The translations under genes were made by a program, and so were the position numbers. Shown here piece by piece: positions 1 to 7,719 of a stretch of 20,959 bases of DNA (its first letter is position 1; each line of letters starts with the position of its first letter). The notes under the pieces were generated by a model that was given only the letters and a program-made list of their open reading frames with translations, made no database searches and was not told the origin of the DNA. The DNA comes from JAVXAG01 sp040307645 (GTDB lineage Bacteria > Bacillota > Clostridia > Peptostreptococcales > Anaerovoracaceae): NCBI GenBank assembly GCA_040307645.1, contig JAWRJF010000062.1:1-20959 (forward strand), written 5' to 3'.

Positions 1-17
1 TGTATATGCTACTCTAA

Positions 18-69
18 TAGTGGTCCACTTTTTAAGTAATTTCTACTTGAAAAATGGTCCACTATTTTA
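18..69 (+). repeat. Left-end transposase binding repeats of the IS21 element
   Basis: Two copies of GGTCCACT (22-29 and 56-63) are embedded in similar contexts. The inner copy, with flank TTGAAAAATGGTCCACTATT, matches the outer right-end repeat almost base for base once reverse-complemented. Repeated sub-terminal sites of this kind are typical of IS21 ends. Confidence 0.75.
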
Positions 70-79
70 ATTTTAGAAT

Positions 80-101
80 CCATATGTCATAATACATATG
101 G
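80..101 (+). promoter_or_regulatory. Hairpin overlapping the upstream Shine-Dalgarno of istA
   Basis: A 7-bp inverted repeat, CCATATG (80-86) and CATATGG (95-101), encloses an 8-nt loop. Its 3' arm runs into the first GGAGG (100-104). A second purine-rich site, AAAGGAG, follows next to the GTG start. The stem could limit translation from transcripts entering the element from outside. This role is inferred. Confidence 0.4.
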
Positions 102-113
102 AGGTATAAAGGA

Positions 114-1595
114 GTGAAAAATTTAATGGACAAACACACCATAATTAATCTTAAGCAGCAAGGATATTCCAATAGGTCGGTTGCTACTATGCTTAAAGTT
201 AACAGAAAAACTGTAGCAAAATATTGGAATGAATTTAATAAAAACTTAGAAAGGCTTAATGATCCTAACGAAGATATTGCATTGGTACAAGAAAAGATTG
301 CAGCTAAACCCAAATATGATACATCTAAAAGGATTCGAAGAAAATACACTAAAGAATTAGACTTATTCATTGATAGAATTCTTTTTGCTGAACAGGAAAA
401 AGACAATAAACTTGGAATTAATAAGCAGCATTTAACAAATAAACAAATTTACACAATGATAAAAAATGAAGGATATGATATTGGATTAGCTTGTATATCT
501 AATCATTTAAAAATTAAAAGGGATAAAGCAAAAGAATGCTTCATAAAGCAACAATATGAATATGGAGATAGGCTAGAATATGATTTTGGAGAAGTAAAGC
601 TAATAATTGCTGGGGAGCTTAATACATATCATTTAGCGGTACTCTCTTCCCCTGCATCAAATTACAGATGGGCATATTTATACAAGAACCAAAAAAATGA
701 TGTATTTTTAGATTCTCATGTTAAATTTTTTGACATGATTGGCGGAATGTATAAAGAGATAGTATATGATAATATGAAAAATGTAGTATCTAAATTTATA
801 GGAAGAAACGAAAAGGAATTTCATCCTAAGCTATTAATATTATCCAATTATTACGGTTTTAATATAAATGCAACCAATGCTTTTAGTGGAAACGAAAAGG
901 GACATGTTGAGGGCAGTGTAAAAATCATAAGAAATGCTGTTTTTGCTGAGAGATACCAGTTTGATTCTTTAATTCAAGCAGAAGAATACTTAACGAATAA
1001 ACTGATGAAGTTAAACAAAAACTCAACCATAAACGAGGAAATTAAACATCTTATGCCATTAAAGCCTACCTTTGAACTTGCATCAATAACTAAACAAAAA
1101 GTTAATTCATATAGTTTTGTTCAAGTAGATACTAATTTGTATTCAGTACCTGATTATCTTGTAGGTAAAACTGTAACTGTTAGAAACTATGTCAAAGAGG
1201 TCAAATTTTATCTTAATGATGTCTTTGTTTGTAAACATAGAAAAAAAGATGGTGCAGGTGAAGTTAGCATTGATATTAATCATTATCTAACTACACTTGC
1301 AAGAAAGCCAGGAGCTATACGAAACTCCACAGCTTTAAAAAGCATCCCCATGCTGAAATCCATCTTTGATAATAATTTTAATACAAATCCTAAAAAATTC
1401 ATAGAGTTATTAGAAGAAAATAAAGAAAAATCAATAGATGAACTTTTAGATGAATTAAGCAGTTATGGCACCTTTAATTCAAATGTTATTCCAATTGATA
1501 TTAGAAATCCGAAACCCCATAAATCAAGCGTAGAATCTAAAACTAAGGGTATAATTTTAAGCTATAACAAGTTATGTATAGGAGGGAACAAATAA
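114..1595 (+). CDS. istA: IS21-family transposase IstA
   Basis: This is the DDE/RNase H-fold transposase of the element. An N-terminal helix-turn-helix (about residues 9-40) is followed by a basic linker and the catalytic core. Likely acidic residues are D157 in the EYDFGE segment, D219 in VYDN and E266 in the GNEKGHVEG segment, spaced as in other IstA proteins. The C-terminal part (from about residue 310) is the usual IstA C-terminal domain. At 493 residues it is full length for the family. The start is GTG at 114, directly behind AAAGGAG; an in-frame ATG at 126 would remove only four residues. The stop codon abuts the ATG of istB, so the two genes are read as one transcript with coupled translation. 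Confidence 0.92.
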   Translation: MKNLMDKHTIINLKQQGYSNRSVATMLKVNRKTVAKYWNEFNKNLERLNDPNEDIALVQEKIAAKPKYDTSKRIRRKYTKELDLFIDRILFAEQEKDNKLGINKQHLTNKQIYTMIKNEGYDIGLACISNHLKIKRDKAKECFIKQQYEYGDRLEYDFGEVKLIIAGELNTYHLAVLSSPASNYRWAYLYKNQKNDVFLDSHVKFFDMIGGMYKEIVYDNMKNVVSKFIGRNEKEFHPKLLILSNYYGFNINATNAFSGNEKGHVEGSVKIIRNAVFAERYQFDSLIQAEEYLTNKLMKLNKNSTINEEIKHLMPLKPTFELASITKQKVNSYSFVQVDTNLYSVPDYLVGKTVTVRNYVKEVKFYLNDVFVCKHRKKDGAGEVSIDINHYLTTLARKPGAIRNSTALKSIPMLKSIFDNNFNTNPKKFIELLEENKEKSIDELLDELSSYGTFNSNVIPIDIRNPKPHKSSVESKTKGIILSYNKLCIGGNK

Positions 1596-2345
1596 ATGAG
1601 TATAAGTATAAGTGAAGTTGCGTCAGAATTAAAACTATCATATTTAAGAGAATTCCATAAAGAGTTAATTGATGAATCAAAACAGCTACATCTAAATAAT
1701 GAGGAGTTTTTACAACTTTTCTTAGAAAGAGAATTACTTAGAAGAAAAAATAATGGTATAGAGAGACGACTTAGGAATGCTAAGTTTACAAATAAAAAAT
1801 TTATCGAAGACTTTGATAAAACAAAATACAGTATAGAATTACAACAAAAGTTTGATATTCTTGAAAGTCTTGAATTTATTGATAACAAAGAGAATGTAAT
1901 CCTTATGGGCACTCCTGGCTCTGGAAAAACACATTATGCTACAGCTCTTGGAATAAAAGCTTGCATGAATGGCAAAAGTGTATTGTACAAATCTGTTCCT
2001 AATCTAGTTATAGAACTGCAGGAATCAATGAGTAGAAATCAAATAACAATGTATAAAAGAAAGTTTGAAAAGTATGATATTGTAATTTTAGACGAACTAG
2101 GTTATGTCTCTTTTGACAAAAGTGGTTGTGAAATACTATTTAATCTTTTGTCAAGTAGAAACGACAAAGGAAGTATAATCCTTACAACTAACCTATCCTT
2201 TGATAGATGGGAAGAAATATTTAAAGATACAATGCTTACAGGGGCCATGGTAGATAGATTGGCCCATAGAGCACACATAATGGATATGTCCAGAGATATA
2301 AGCTATAGAATGGAAGACACTATAGCATGGAATCAAAACAAATAA
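1596..2345 (+). CDS. istB: IS21-family helper ATPase IstB
   Basis: This is the AAA+ ATPase that assists IstA in target selection and strand transfer, related to DnaC. An N-terminal helical region (1-95) precedes the ATPase core, with Walker A GTPGSGKT at 105-112, Walker B DIVILDELGY at 161-170 and a sensor-1-type LTTNLS segment near residue 195. The length of 249 residues is normal for IstB. Its ATG follows the istA TAA with no intervening base, and a GGAGGG site at 1581-1586 lies inside istA. No disruption is seen, so the ATPase should be functional. Confidence 0.93.
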   Translation: MSISISEVASELKLSYLREFHKELIDESKQLHLNNEEFLQLFLERELLRRKNNGIERRLRNAKFTNKKFIEDFDKTKYSIELQQKFDILESLEFIDNKENVILMGTPGSGKTHYATALGIKACMNGKSVLYKSVPNLVIELQESMSRNQITMYKRKFEKYDIVILDELGYVSFDKSGCEILFNLLSSRNDKGSIILTTNLSFDRWEEIFKDTMLTGAMVDRLAHRAHIMDMSRDISYRMEDTIAWNQNK

Positions 2346-2391
2346 GTGGACCCTTTTTCAAATAGAATAGTGGACCCTTTTTCAGTTGACA
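2342..2391 (+). repeat. Right-end transposase binding repeats of the IS21 element
   Basis: Two copies of AGTGGACCCTTTTTCA (from 2345 and from 2369) lie 24 bp apart immediately after the istB stop and are inverted relative to the left-end repeats. The outermost bases TTGACA form the presumed terminus. Confidence 0.8.
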
Positions 2392-2414
2392 AATGCATCT
2401 GCAATATGTATGAT
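2386..2414 (+). promoter_or_regulatory. Sigma-A promoter spanning the IS21 right end
   Basis: TTGACA (2386-2391), exactly 17 bp, then TATGAT (2409-2414) form a near-consensus sigma-A promoter directed at the sigma-54 activator gene at 2509. The -35 hexamer consists of the last six bases of the insertion element and the -10 lies in flanking DNA, so it looks like a hybrid promoter created by insertion. Confidence 0.65.
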
Positions 2415-2434
2415 TAGGTGTAAATGGTATTTTA

Positions 2435-2463
2435 TTTACAAAAAATGCTATTCAGGTTATAAT
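2435..2463 (+). promoter_or_regulatory. Sigma-A promoter of the activator gene
   Basis: TTTACA (2435-2440), 17 bp, then a perfect TATAAT (2458-2463), 45 bp upstream of the activator start codon. It lies wholly outside the insertion element and may be the native promoter, in tandem with the hybrid one upstream. Confidence 0.6.
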
Positions 2464-2508
2464 TTATAAAAAGAAAAAATTGATATTTAGTAGTAGAGAA
2501 GGAATAGA

Positions 2509-4287
2509 ATGAGAGTTGTCAAGAATAATGATAATAGAATTATAGTCAATTTAAACCATGATGTGATAGCAATAGGATATGAAGCCATTCCTTATTTTAA
2601 CATAGTAAATCATAACGTTATTTGCTATGAAGAAGGAAAAGTTAATCTAGGAGATGTGATTGTAATAATTAAAGGTGAAAAATGTGGCTTTGATGAATCA
2701 CAGAATTTGAATTTACATTTTATGGGAATTAGAAATTTGCAACTTAATGGCGAATTTGTTGCTATAGGGAGGTATTTTAGTGAAGCATGTAGCGGCGTAC
2801 TATTTGATGAAGATATTCGAGAATTAGATACTATTGTTTTTGGTAAGATAATCAAAATTACCAAATATAATAGAGCGATTGAGGCTACATTAAATAATAC
2901 AACATTAGAAATTAAAGATACGGAATGTTTGGTGGCAATATTTGATAAAGAAAAATTGAAATATTTAAATGTTAGTAATTCTATCCAGGAAGAAATATCA
3001 ATTATAGAAAAAGGTTTTCATTCAAAATTTCAATTATTAGATAGCGAAGACATCCTGAGCTTGCAGGGAATTTTAGATAAGTCTATTTATGAAGGTATAA
3101 ATCTTAATATTGAAAGCGACAAATGTTTTATGAAATACAAAGGGGAGGTCATTTGTATTGAATGGAAAAAAGAACTTATTTTAAATAATGAAATATATGT
3201 GATTAATATTAGTAATAAAGGGAAACTTCTCGAAAACATCAGAAAAACAACTAAAAAATATGACGAAATTGTTGCAAAAGAAAAAGATTATAAAATCGTA
3301 GATGACTTTTCTTCAGCATATCAGGCATTGGGAATAGATGAACATATATCTAGATACAAGACTATTATTAAGAAAGCCTCAATGTCTAGAGTGACTATTA
3401 TGATTACGGGAGAAAGTGGTACGGGCAAAACATATTTTGCTAGAGAAATACATAGAAATAGTATGCAAAGTGGTGGTCCATTTATTCATATTAATTGTGC
3501 TTCTATATCTCCAAATCTAATTGAGAGTGAATTATTTGGATATGATGAAGGTTCATTTACAGGAGCTATAAGAGGTGGTAAAAAAGGGTATTTTGAACAA
3601 GCTGAAGATGGTACCATATTCTTGGATGAAATTGGAGAATTGCCATATGAATTACAAGGGAAACTACTTGAAGTAATTCAAGAGAGAACATTTTACAGAG
3701 TTGGGGGCAATGCTAAAATTCAAGCAAAATGCAGATTTATAGCTGCAACAAATAGGGACTTGAGAAGGTGTGTTGACGAAGGGAAATTTAGACTGGATTT
3801 GTATTATAGAATAAATGTTTTTCCGATACATCTTCCACCTGTGAGAGAAAGGGCTCATGACATTAAACTGATTGCAAGTACACTATTACCAAATATATGC
3901 AATAGATTGGGTATTGAGCCAATATTGATTAGCCCGCAAGCAAGAAACCTAATGGAAAATTATTCTTGGCCAGGCAATATACGTGAAATAGAAAATGTAT
4001 TAGAAAAAGCAACTATTTTATGTGAAGGAAAAATAATTTTACCAACCGATATTGAATTTGGAACGGATACATTACGCAAAAATATTAATATTAAACCATT
4101 AAAAGATACAATAGCTGACGAGGAGCGAAAAGCAATTGTGAACGCACTAATCACAAATAATTATGAAAAAAAGAAGACAGCAGAGTATTTATGTATAAGT
4201 AGGACAAATCTGTTTGAAAAAATGAATAAATATAAGATCAGAGGTGGAACAAATGATTGCAAAAAAGATTCAGCAAAGAATAGGTAA
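2509..4287 (+). CDS. Sigma-54-dependent transcriptional activator
   Basis: This is a bacterial enhancer-binding protein that opens sigma-54 promoters with ATP. The central AAA+ domain has Walker A GESGTGKT at 301-308, the sigma-54 contact loop GSFTGA at 348-353, Walker B GTIFLDE at 368-374, and the conserved NVFPIHLPPVRER and NYSWPGNIREIENV segments. A Fis-type helix-turn-helix ends the protein (about 553-576). The first 260 residues match no input domain that I recognise: there is no response-regulator phosphoacceptor pattern and no clear PAS or GAF signature. The length of 592 residues is usual for the class. The start ATG follows a GAAGGAA site. Its 3' end overlaps the next gene by 35 bp. 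The likely target is the sigma-54 promoter at 5155. Confidence 0.9.
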   Translation: MRVVKNNDNRIIVNLNHDVIAIGYEAIPYFNIVNHNVICYEEGKVNLGDVIVIIKGEKCGFDESQNLNLHFMGIRNLQLNGEFVAIGRYFSEACSGVLFDEDIRELDTIVFGKIIKITKYNRAIEATLNNTTLEIKDTECLVAIFDKEKLKYLNVSNSIQEEISIIEKGFHSKFQLLDSEDILSLQGILDKSIYEGINLNIESDKCFMKYKGEVICIEWKKELILNNEIYVINISNKGKLLENIRKTTKKYDEIVAKEKDYKIVDDFSSAYQALGIDEHISRYKTIIKKASMSRVTIMITGESGTGKTYFAREIHRNSMQSGGPFIHINCASISPNLIESELFGYDEGSFTGAIRGGKKGYFEQAEDGTIFLDEIGELPYELQGKLLEVIQERTFYRVGGNAKIQAKCRFIAATNRDLRRCVDEGKFRLDLYYRINVFPIHLPPVRERAHDIKLIASTLLPNICNRLGIEPILISPQARNLMENYSWPGNIREIENVLEKATILCEGKIILPTDIEFGTDTLRKNINIKPLKDTIADEERKAIVNALITNNYEKKKTAEYLCISRTNLFEKMNKYKIRGGTNDCKKDSAKNR

Positions 4288-5020
4288 AATAGATGGTAAA
4301 CTTGGGGTTTATTACTATGATGTGAAGACCGGAAATAGTTGTAATGTGGGAAATGAGGATGTTTTTGTTCCAGCTGGCATTGAGCAATTACCAATTCTAA
4401 TTGAGACATTTAGGCAAATTGAAGAGGGAATAATACACAAGAATGATATATATATTTTGAAAGAGGAAGATAAAATGCCATCGTTAGGTGTATTAAATAT
4501 TATACATTCAGGAACAAAATTACATATAGAAGACATATACAAGATGATGATATGCATAGGTGATAATTCTGCGACAAATATTCTAATAAACCTTTTAGGA
4601 ATGGAAGACATCAACAACACAATGGAGGTGATGGGATTTAGAAATACAAGAATCAATCGACTTTTTTTTGATTCAGAAAAAGAAATAATGGGCATTCAGA
4701 ATCAATTTTCACTAAGTGAAATGGGAGAGTTATTGCGTAGAATGTATTTTAGACAAGTCATATCAAATGGTAGTAGTGAACAAATACTTAGTATTTTGCA
4801 AAGGCAACAAAGGAATGCGATTATTCCCTATTATTTTGGGGAAGAATTGCCAATTTCACATGTGGTGGGCGAGGATCCAGGAATTCTACACAATATAGGA
4901 ATTGTCTTTTCAAAAAATCCATTTATTCTATGTATGGGTGGAAATGGAGTTGACACAAGGAGCGTGGAAGGAATAATGCGAGATGTTTCCCTAATTTGTT
5001 ATAATGAGTCAAACAAATAA
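4253..5020 (+). CDS. Catalytically degenerate serine hydrolase of beta-lactamase-2 type
   Basis: This 255-residue protein has the class A beta-lactamase fold of the 'beta-lactamase 2' serine hydrolases and is clearly a paralogue of the gene at 6665. The key residues are gone. The active-site SxxK position reads GIEQ (42-45), SDN reads GDN (103-105), and the HKTG segment reads HVVG (203-206). The surrounding framework (LPILIE, NSATNILINLLG, the GIQN segment) is kept, so this is a pseudoenzyme under selection rather than a decaying gene. It has no signal peptide and should be cytosolic. I choose ATG 4253, spaced six bases from AGAGGTGG; GTG 4244 would add three residues. It overlaps the activator gene, which implies coupled translation and suggests a sensory or partner role. 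Confidence 0.85.
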   Translation: MIAKKIQQRIGKIDGKLGVYYYDVKTGNSCNVGNEDVFVPAGIEQLPILIETFRQIEEGIIHKNDIYILKEEDKMPSLGVLNIIHSGTKLHIEDIYKMMICIGDNSATNILINLLGMEDINNTMEVMGFRNTRINRLFFDSEKEIMGIQNQFSLSEMGELLRRMYFRQVISNGSSEQILSILQRQQRNAIIPYYFGEELPISHVVGEDPGILHNIGIVFSKNPFILCMGGNGVDTRSVEGIMRDVSLICYNESNK

Positions 5021-5032
5021 TTTAAGAGTAAG

Positions 5033-5077
5033 TGTTCGGATTTAATAAATTGAGTAATAATATCCGAACATTTTTTT
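5033..5077 (+). terminator. Rho-independent terminator after the activator/pseudoenzyme unit
   Basis: A perfect 9-bp stem, TGTTCGGAT (5033-5041) with ATCCGAACA (5062-5070), is followed by seven T residues. It separates the regulatory pair from the structural genes. Confidence 0.88.
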
Positions 5078-5154
5078 ATTTGTATTAGAACAATTTAATA
5101 GTTAAACAATAGAAGTTTATTGAAATTTACACATTCTTAGTTATATATTATACA

Positions 5155-5170
5155 TGGAATGAATATTGCA
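5155..5170 (+). promoter_or_regulatory. Sigma-54 (-24/-12) promoter of the permease operon
   Basis: TGGAATGAATATTGCA carries the invariant GG (5156-5157) and GC (5168-5169) separated by exactly 10 bp, with the -12 element TTGCA perfect. It lies about 50 bp before the permease start and just downstream of a terminator, next to a gene for a sigma-54 activator. The -24 half is weaker than consensus (TGGAAT against TGGCAC). A short inverted repeat, CAATA/TATTG at 5107-5122, could be part of an activator site. Confidence 0.8.
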
Positions 5171-5219
5171 ATACATGTTTAAGAAAAATTACAATAAATT
5201 TTTATAGGAGGAAAGTATT

Positions 5220-6638
5220 ATGCAAAATCAAAGCAAAGATTGTAATGAGTATAAGATAAAGGGAGGAGGCTTTAAAAGGGACATTAGTTTATTTGGTGGC
5301 ATTAGTTTGGTTGCAGGTATGACAATTGGTTCAGGGGTATACTATCTTGGAGCATATGTGCTTGAAAGAGCAAACATGAGTATTGGACTTGCTCTCCTTT
5401 GTTGGATTATTGGTGGTGCAGTTTCCATTTTGGGTGGACTGTGCTTTGCTGAATTAGGAGCTTCGATGCCAGTTACTGGGGGTCAAACTAAATATCTTAG
5501 TGAAGCTTATGGACCAATGTGGGGATTTATTAATGGGTTCAATCTGTTTGTTATTAATGGTTCAGGATCTACGGCTGCTTTAGCTATCGCAGGTGCTACA
5601 GCTATTGCTGGGTTTATACCAATGACAGGAATTGTTATAAAATTAGTTGCAATTGCATTAATCATAATATTTACCTTTGTCAATCTGAGAGGTGTAAAGG
5701 GCGCATCAAGATTTCAAAGCTTTACAATGGTGTATAGGTTATTGCCATTAGTGCTGATAATAGGATTTGGGCTGGCGTTAGGTACTGAAAAACCTGATTT
5801 AAGTATTACCAATGCATTTAGTGGTACGCATGGTGGAGTTGGAAGTGCAATTTCTTTGATTACATTTGCAACATTTGCATCATTATGGGCATATGAAGGA
5901 TGGGCAAACATGAATAGCGTAGCTGAGGAAATAAAAAATCCTAAGAAGAATCTTCCGCTTGCAATTATTATTTCTTTGGGTGCTATTACATTAATTTACA
6001 CTATATTTAATTTCGCAATATATAGGGTATTGCCAGTTGGTACAATGGAGACAATGATTTCTACAGGAGATATGTATATGGGAAGTGCAGTCGCAAAACA
6101 ACTTATGGGAACTTTTGGATATACACTTGTTCTATCAGGGATGTTAGTCGGAGTTGTAGGTACTATGAATGGTGGAATTTTAGTATTTCCTAGAAATTAT
6201 TATGCTATGGCAAAGGAAGGATATTTTCCAAAGGCTTTTGGAAAATTAGATGAAAAAACGGGTGTACCAAAGAATGCGATAATTGCTGGATCTGTTGTCT
6301 CTATATTATTGGTATGCTTACGTGATTTGGATCAACTAACAAGCCTCGTAATATTTACACAAGCTATTCTAAATATGATGACTGTTTTTGCAGTATTAAT
6401 TATGAGAAAAAAATATCCAGATATAGAAAGACCATATAAAGTATGGGGTGGAAAAGTAACGATTATAATAACTACTATTTTATTTGGTGTTTTGCTAGTT
6501 AATCAGTTGATTACAGATACATTTAATTCACTTATTGGTTTAGCGGTTCCAGTGCTTGGCGTGTTTGTATACTTATATTTCAAGAAAAAAAATGGCGGTC
6601 AGGAATATGCTGGCAATGTTGATGAGTTGGATGATTAA
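5220..6638 (+). CDS. APC-superfamily amino acid permease, LAT-like
   Basis: This inner-membrane amino acid transporter has 472 residues and about 12 hydrophobic helices. Helix 1 carries the APC substrate-loop pattern in GMTIGSGVYY (about residues 32-41). The segments EELGASMPVTGG-like (ELGASMPVTGG) and YEGWANMNSVAEEIKNPKKN are typical of the L-type/SteT-like exchangers. Many members of this group swap one amino acid for another rather than importing freely. The start ATG sits behind AGGAGGAAAG. It is the first gene after the sigma-54 promoter and is followed after 26 bp by the active-type serine hydrolase. Diaminopimelate or another wall amino acid as substrate is inferred from the neighbours only. 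Confidence 0.85.
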   Translation: MQNQSKDCNEYKIKGGGFKRDISLFGGISLVAGMTIGSGVYYLGAYVLERANMSIGLALLCWIIGGAVSILGGLCFAELGASMPVTGGQTKYLSEAYGPMWGFINGFNLFVINGSGSTAALAIAGATAIAGFIPMTGIVIKLVAIALIIIFTFVNLRGVKGASRFQSFTMVYRLLPLVLIIGFGLALGTEKPDLSITNAFSGTHGGVGSAISLITFATFASLWAYEGWANMNSVAEEIKNPKKNLPLAIIISLGAITLIYTIFNFAIYRVLPVGTMETMISTGDMYMGSAVAKQLMGTFGYTLVLSGMLVGVVGTMNGGILVFPRNYYAMAKEGYFPKAFGKLDEKTGVPKNAIIAGSVVSILLVCLRDLDQLTSLVIFTQAILNMMTVFAVLIMRKKYPDIERPYKVWGGKVTIIITTILFGVLLVNQLITDTFNSLIGLAVPVLGVFVYLYFKKKNGGQEYAGNVDELDD

Positions 6639-6664
6639 TTCAAAAGGAATGAGGACAAAGGACT

Positions 6665-7450
6665 GTGGCTGATATAAAATTAGAAAACATTAAGCGTAAT
6701 ATACTAAAAGGCTTAGAAAAACAAAAAGGTAAAGTGGGATTTTATTATAAAGATTTAATTACAGGCGAAAATTTTGGGTTTAATGATGAACAACTGTTTG
6801 AATCTGCTAGCGTAATTAAATTTCCTATTCTTCTGGAATTGTATAGAAGAAATGTAATGGGTGAGGTAGATTTATCTAAAAAAATAAAGATTAGTTTTGA
6901 TGATATGTTACCTAGTTGTGGCGCCATTAATTCATTTACATATGAACCAGAGGTTGAGATTAGAACAATAGCAAATTGGATGATTACGTTAAGTGATAAT
7001 TCTGCAGCAAATATTCTAATAAAACTTCTTGGACTGAAAAAATATAGAGAAGGATTTGATACAATGGGTTTAAAAAGGACTTCTTTAGAAAGATTATTGT
7101 TTGATGAGGTTGCTTCTAAAAAAGGTATTGAAAACAAATTTGTTATTTCTGAAATTGCAATGATGTTGGAAAAAATATATACTAAGAATTTTCTGAGTAA
7201 ATCTATATCTACAGATATAGAAAAGATTTTATTAAATCAACAGATTAATTATAAAATTCCAGGTGATTTACTTGAGACGATACCTGTTGCTCATAAAACA
7301 GGAGATGATGATGGAATATCCAATGATGTGGGCATTGTTTATTGGCGGAGACCATTTATTATTTGCTTTGCAAGTAATGATACAAATGTAATTGAATTTA
7401 ATCAATTCATAAGAAAAACGACATACGCACTTAGTATAGGAAGAGAATAA
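6665..7450 (+). CDS. Cytosolic serine hydrolase, beta-lactamase-2 type, active site intact
   Basis: This 261-residue protein belongs to the class A beta-lactamase-like serine hydrolases. The catalytic set is complete: SVIK (S49, K52), SDN (110-112) and KTG (211-213). The omega-loop region (TSLERLLFD...GIEN) follows the pattern of the poorly characterised 'beta-lactamase 2' family rather than the ExxxN loop of true beta-lactamases. No signal peptide is present, so it probably acts in the cytosol on an imported amide or peptide, not on extracellular antibiotics. The start is GTG 6665 behind AAAGGA; no other start fits as well. It is cotranscribed with the permease and is a paralogue of the degenerate protein at 4253. 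Confidence 0.85.
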   Translation: MADIKLENIKRNILKGLEKQKGKVGFYYKDLITGENFGFNDEQLFESASVIKFPILLELYRRNVMGEVDLSKKIKISFDDMLPSCGAINSFTYEPEVEIRTIANWMITLSDNSAANILIKLLGLKKYREGFDTMGLKRTSLERLLFDEVASKKGIENKFVISEIAMMLEKIYTKNFLSKSISTDIEKILLNQQINYKIPGDLLETIPVAHKTGDDDGISNDVGIVYWRRPFIICFASNDTNVIEFNQFIRKTTYALSIGRE

Positions 7451-7463
7451 TTTGCAATTGGTT

Positions 7464-7487
7464 GGGGGATAAATTTGAATATCCCCC
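7464..7487 (+). other. Stem-loop downstream of the permease operon
   Basis: An 8-bp stem, GGGGGATA (7464-7471) with TATCCCCC (7480-7487), has an 8-nt loop. No T tract follows, so it is not a standard terminator. It may protect the 3' end of the message or cause partial termination before the dipeptidase gene. Confidence 0.5.
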
Positions 7488-7646
7488 CCTATCAAATTGA
7501 TTGAACGAAGGTAAGAGGTTTATACTTTGTATTTAAAAATTCAGAAAGTAACATTTCATTTTATGATAATAAGGGCATCATTGTTAGAAACTAAACTGTA
7601 TTTTAAAGGGGGTTTGAAAAGATAATCCATATGATTATAAATTGGT

Positions 7647-7675
7647 TTGACGTTATTAAACTTGTAAAATATAGT
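7647..7675 (+). promoter_or_regulatory. Sigma-A promoter of the dipeptidase/lysA unit
   Basis: TTGACG (7647-7652), 17 bp, TATAGT (7670-7675), 45 bp before the dipeptidase start. The remainder of the 269-bp gap (7451-7719) shows no ORF, no GG-N10-GC sigma-54 site and no riboswitch that I can recognise. Confidence 0.6.
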
Positions 7676-7719
7676 AGGTTTATAAAATTTTATACTAAGT
7701 ATAGGAATGGGGAAAATAA

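Larger units (their letters stand above)
1..2391 (+). mobile_element. IS21-family insertion sequence
   Basis: Two adjacent genes encode an IstA-type DDE transposase and an IstB-type AAA+ helper, the defining pair of the IS21 family. Two copies of GGTCCACT lie near the left end (22-29 and 56-63) and two inverted copies near the right end (2345-2352 and 2369-2376), as expected for multiple transposase binding sites. The right end is placed at the terminal TTGACA (2386-2391), read inward as TGTCAA. The left end is less certain. The window itself begins with TGT, but a TG at position 7 gives the same 15-nt distance to the first GGTCCACT as on the right. No target duplication can be confirmed. Both genes are intact, so the element may be active. 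Confidence 0.88.

Noticed and set aside
4253..7450. Beta-lactam resistance by class A beta-lactamases
   Set aside because: Neither protein has a signal peptide. The first lacks every catalytic residue and the second lacks the standard omega-loop ExxxN pattern.
7505..7560. Lysine riboswitch before the dipeptidase/lysA genes
   Set aside because: GGTAAGAGG loosely recalls the 5' core, but the other conserved L-box segments are not found. A covariance-model search would settle it.
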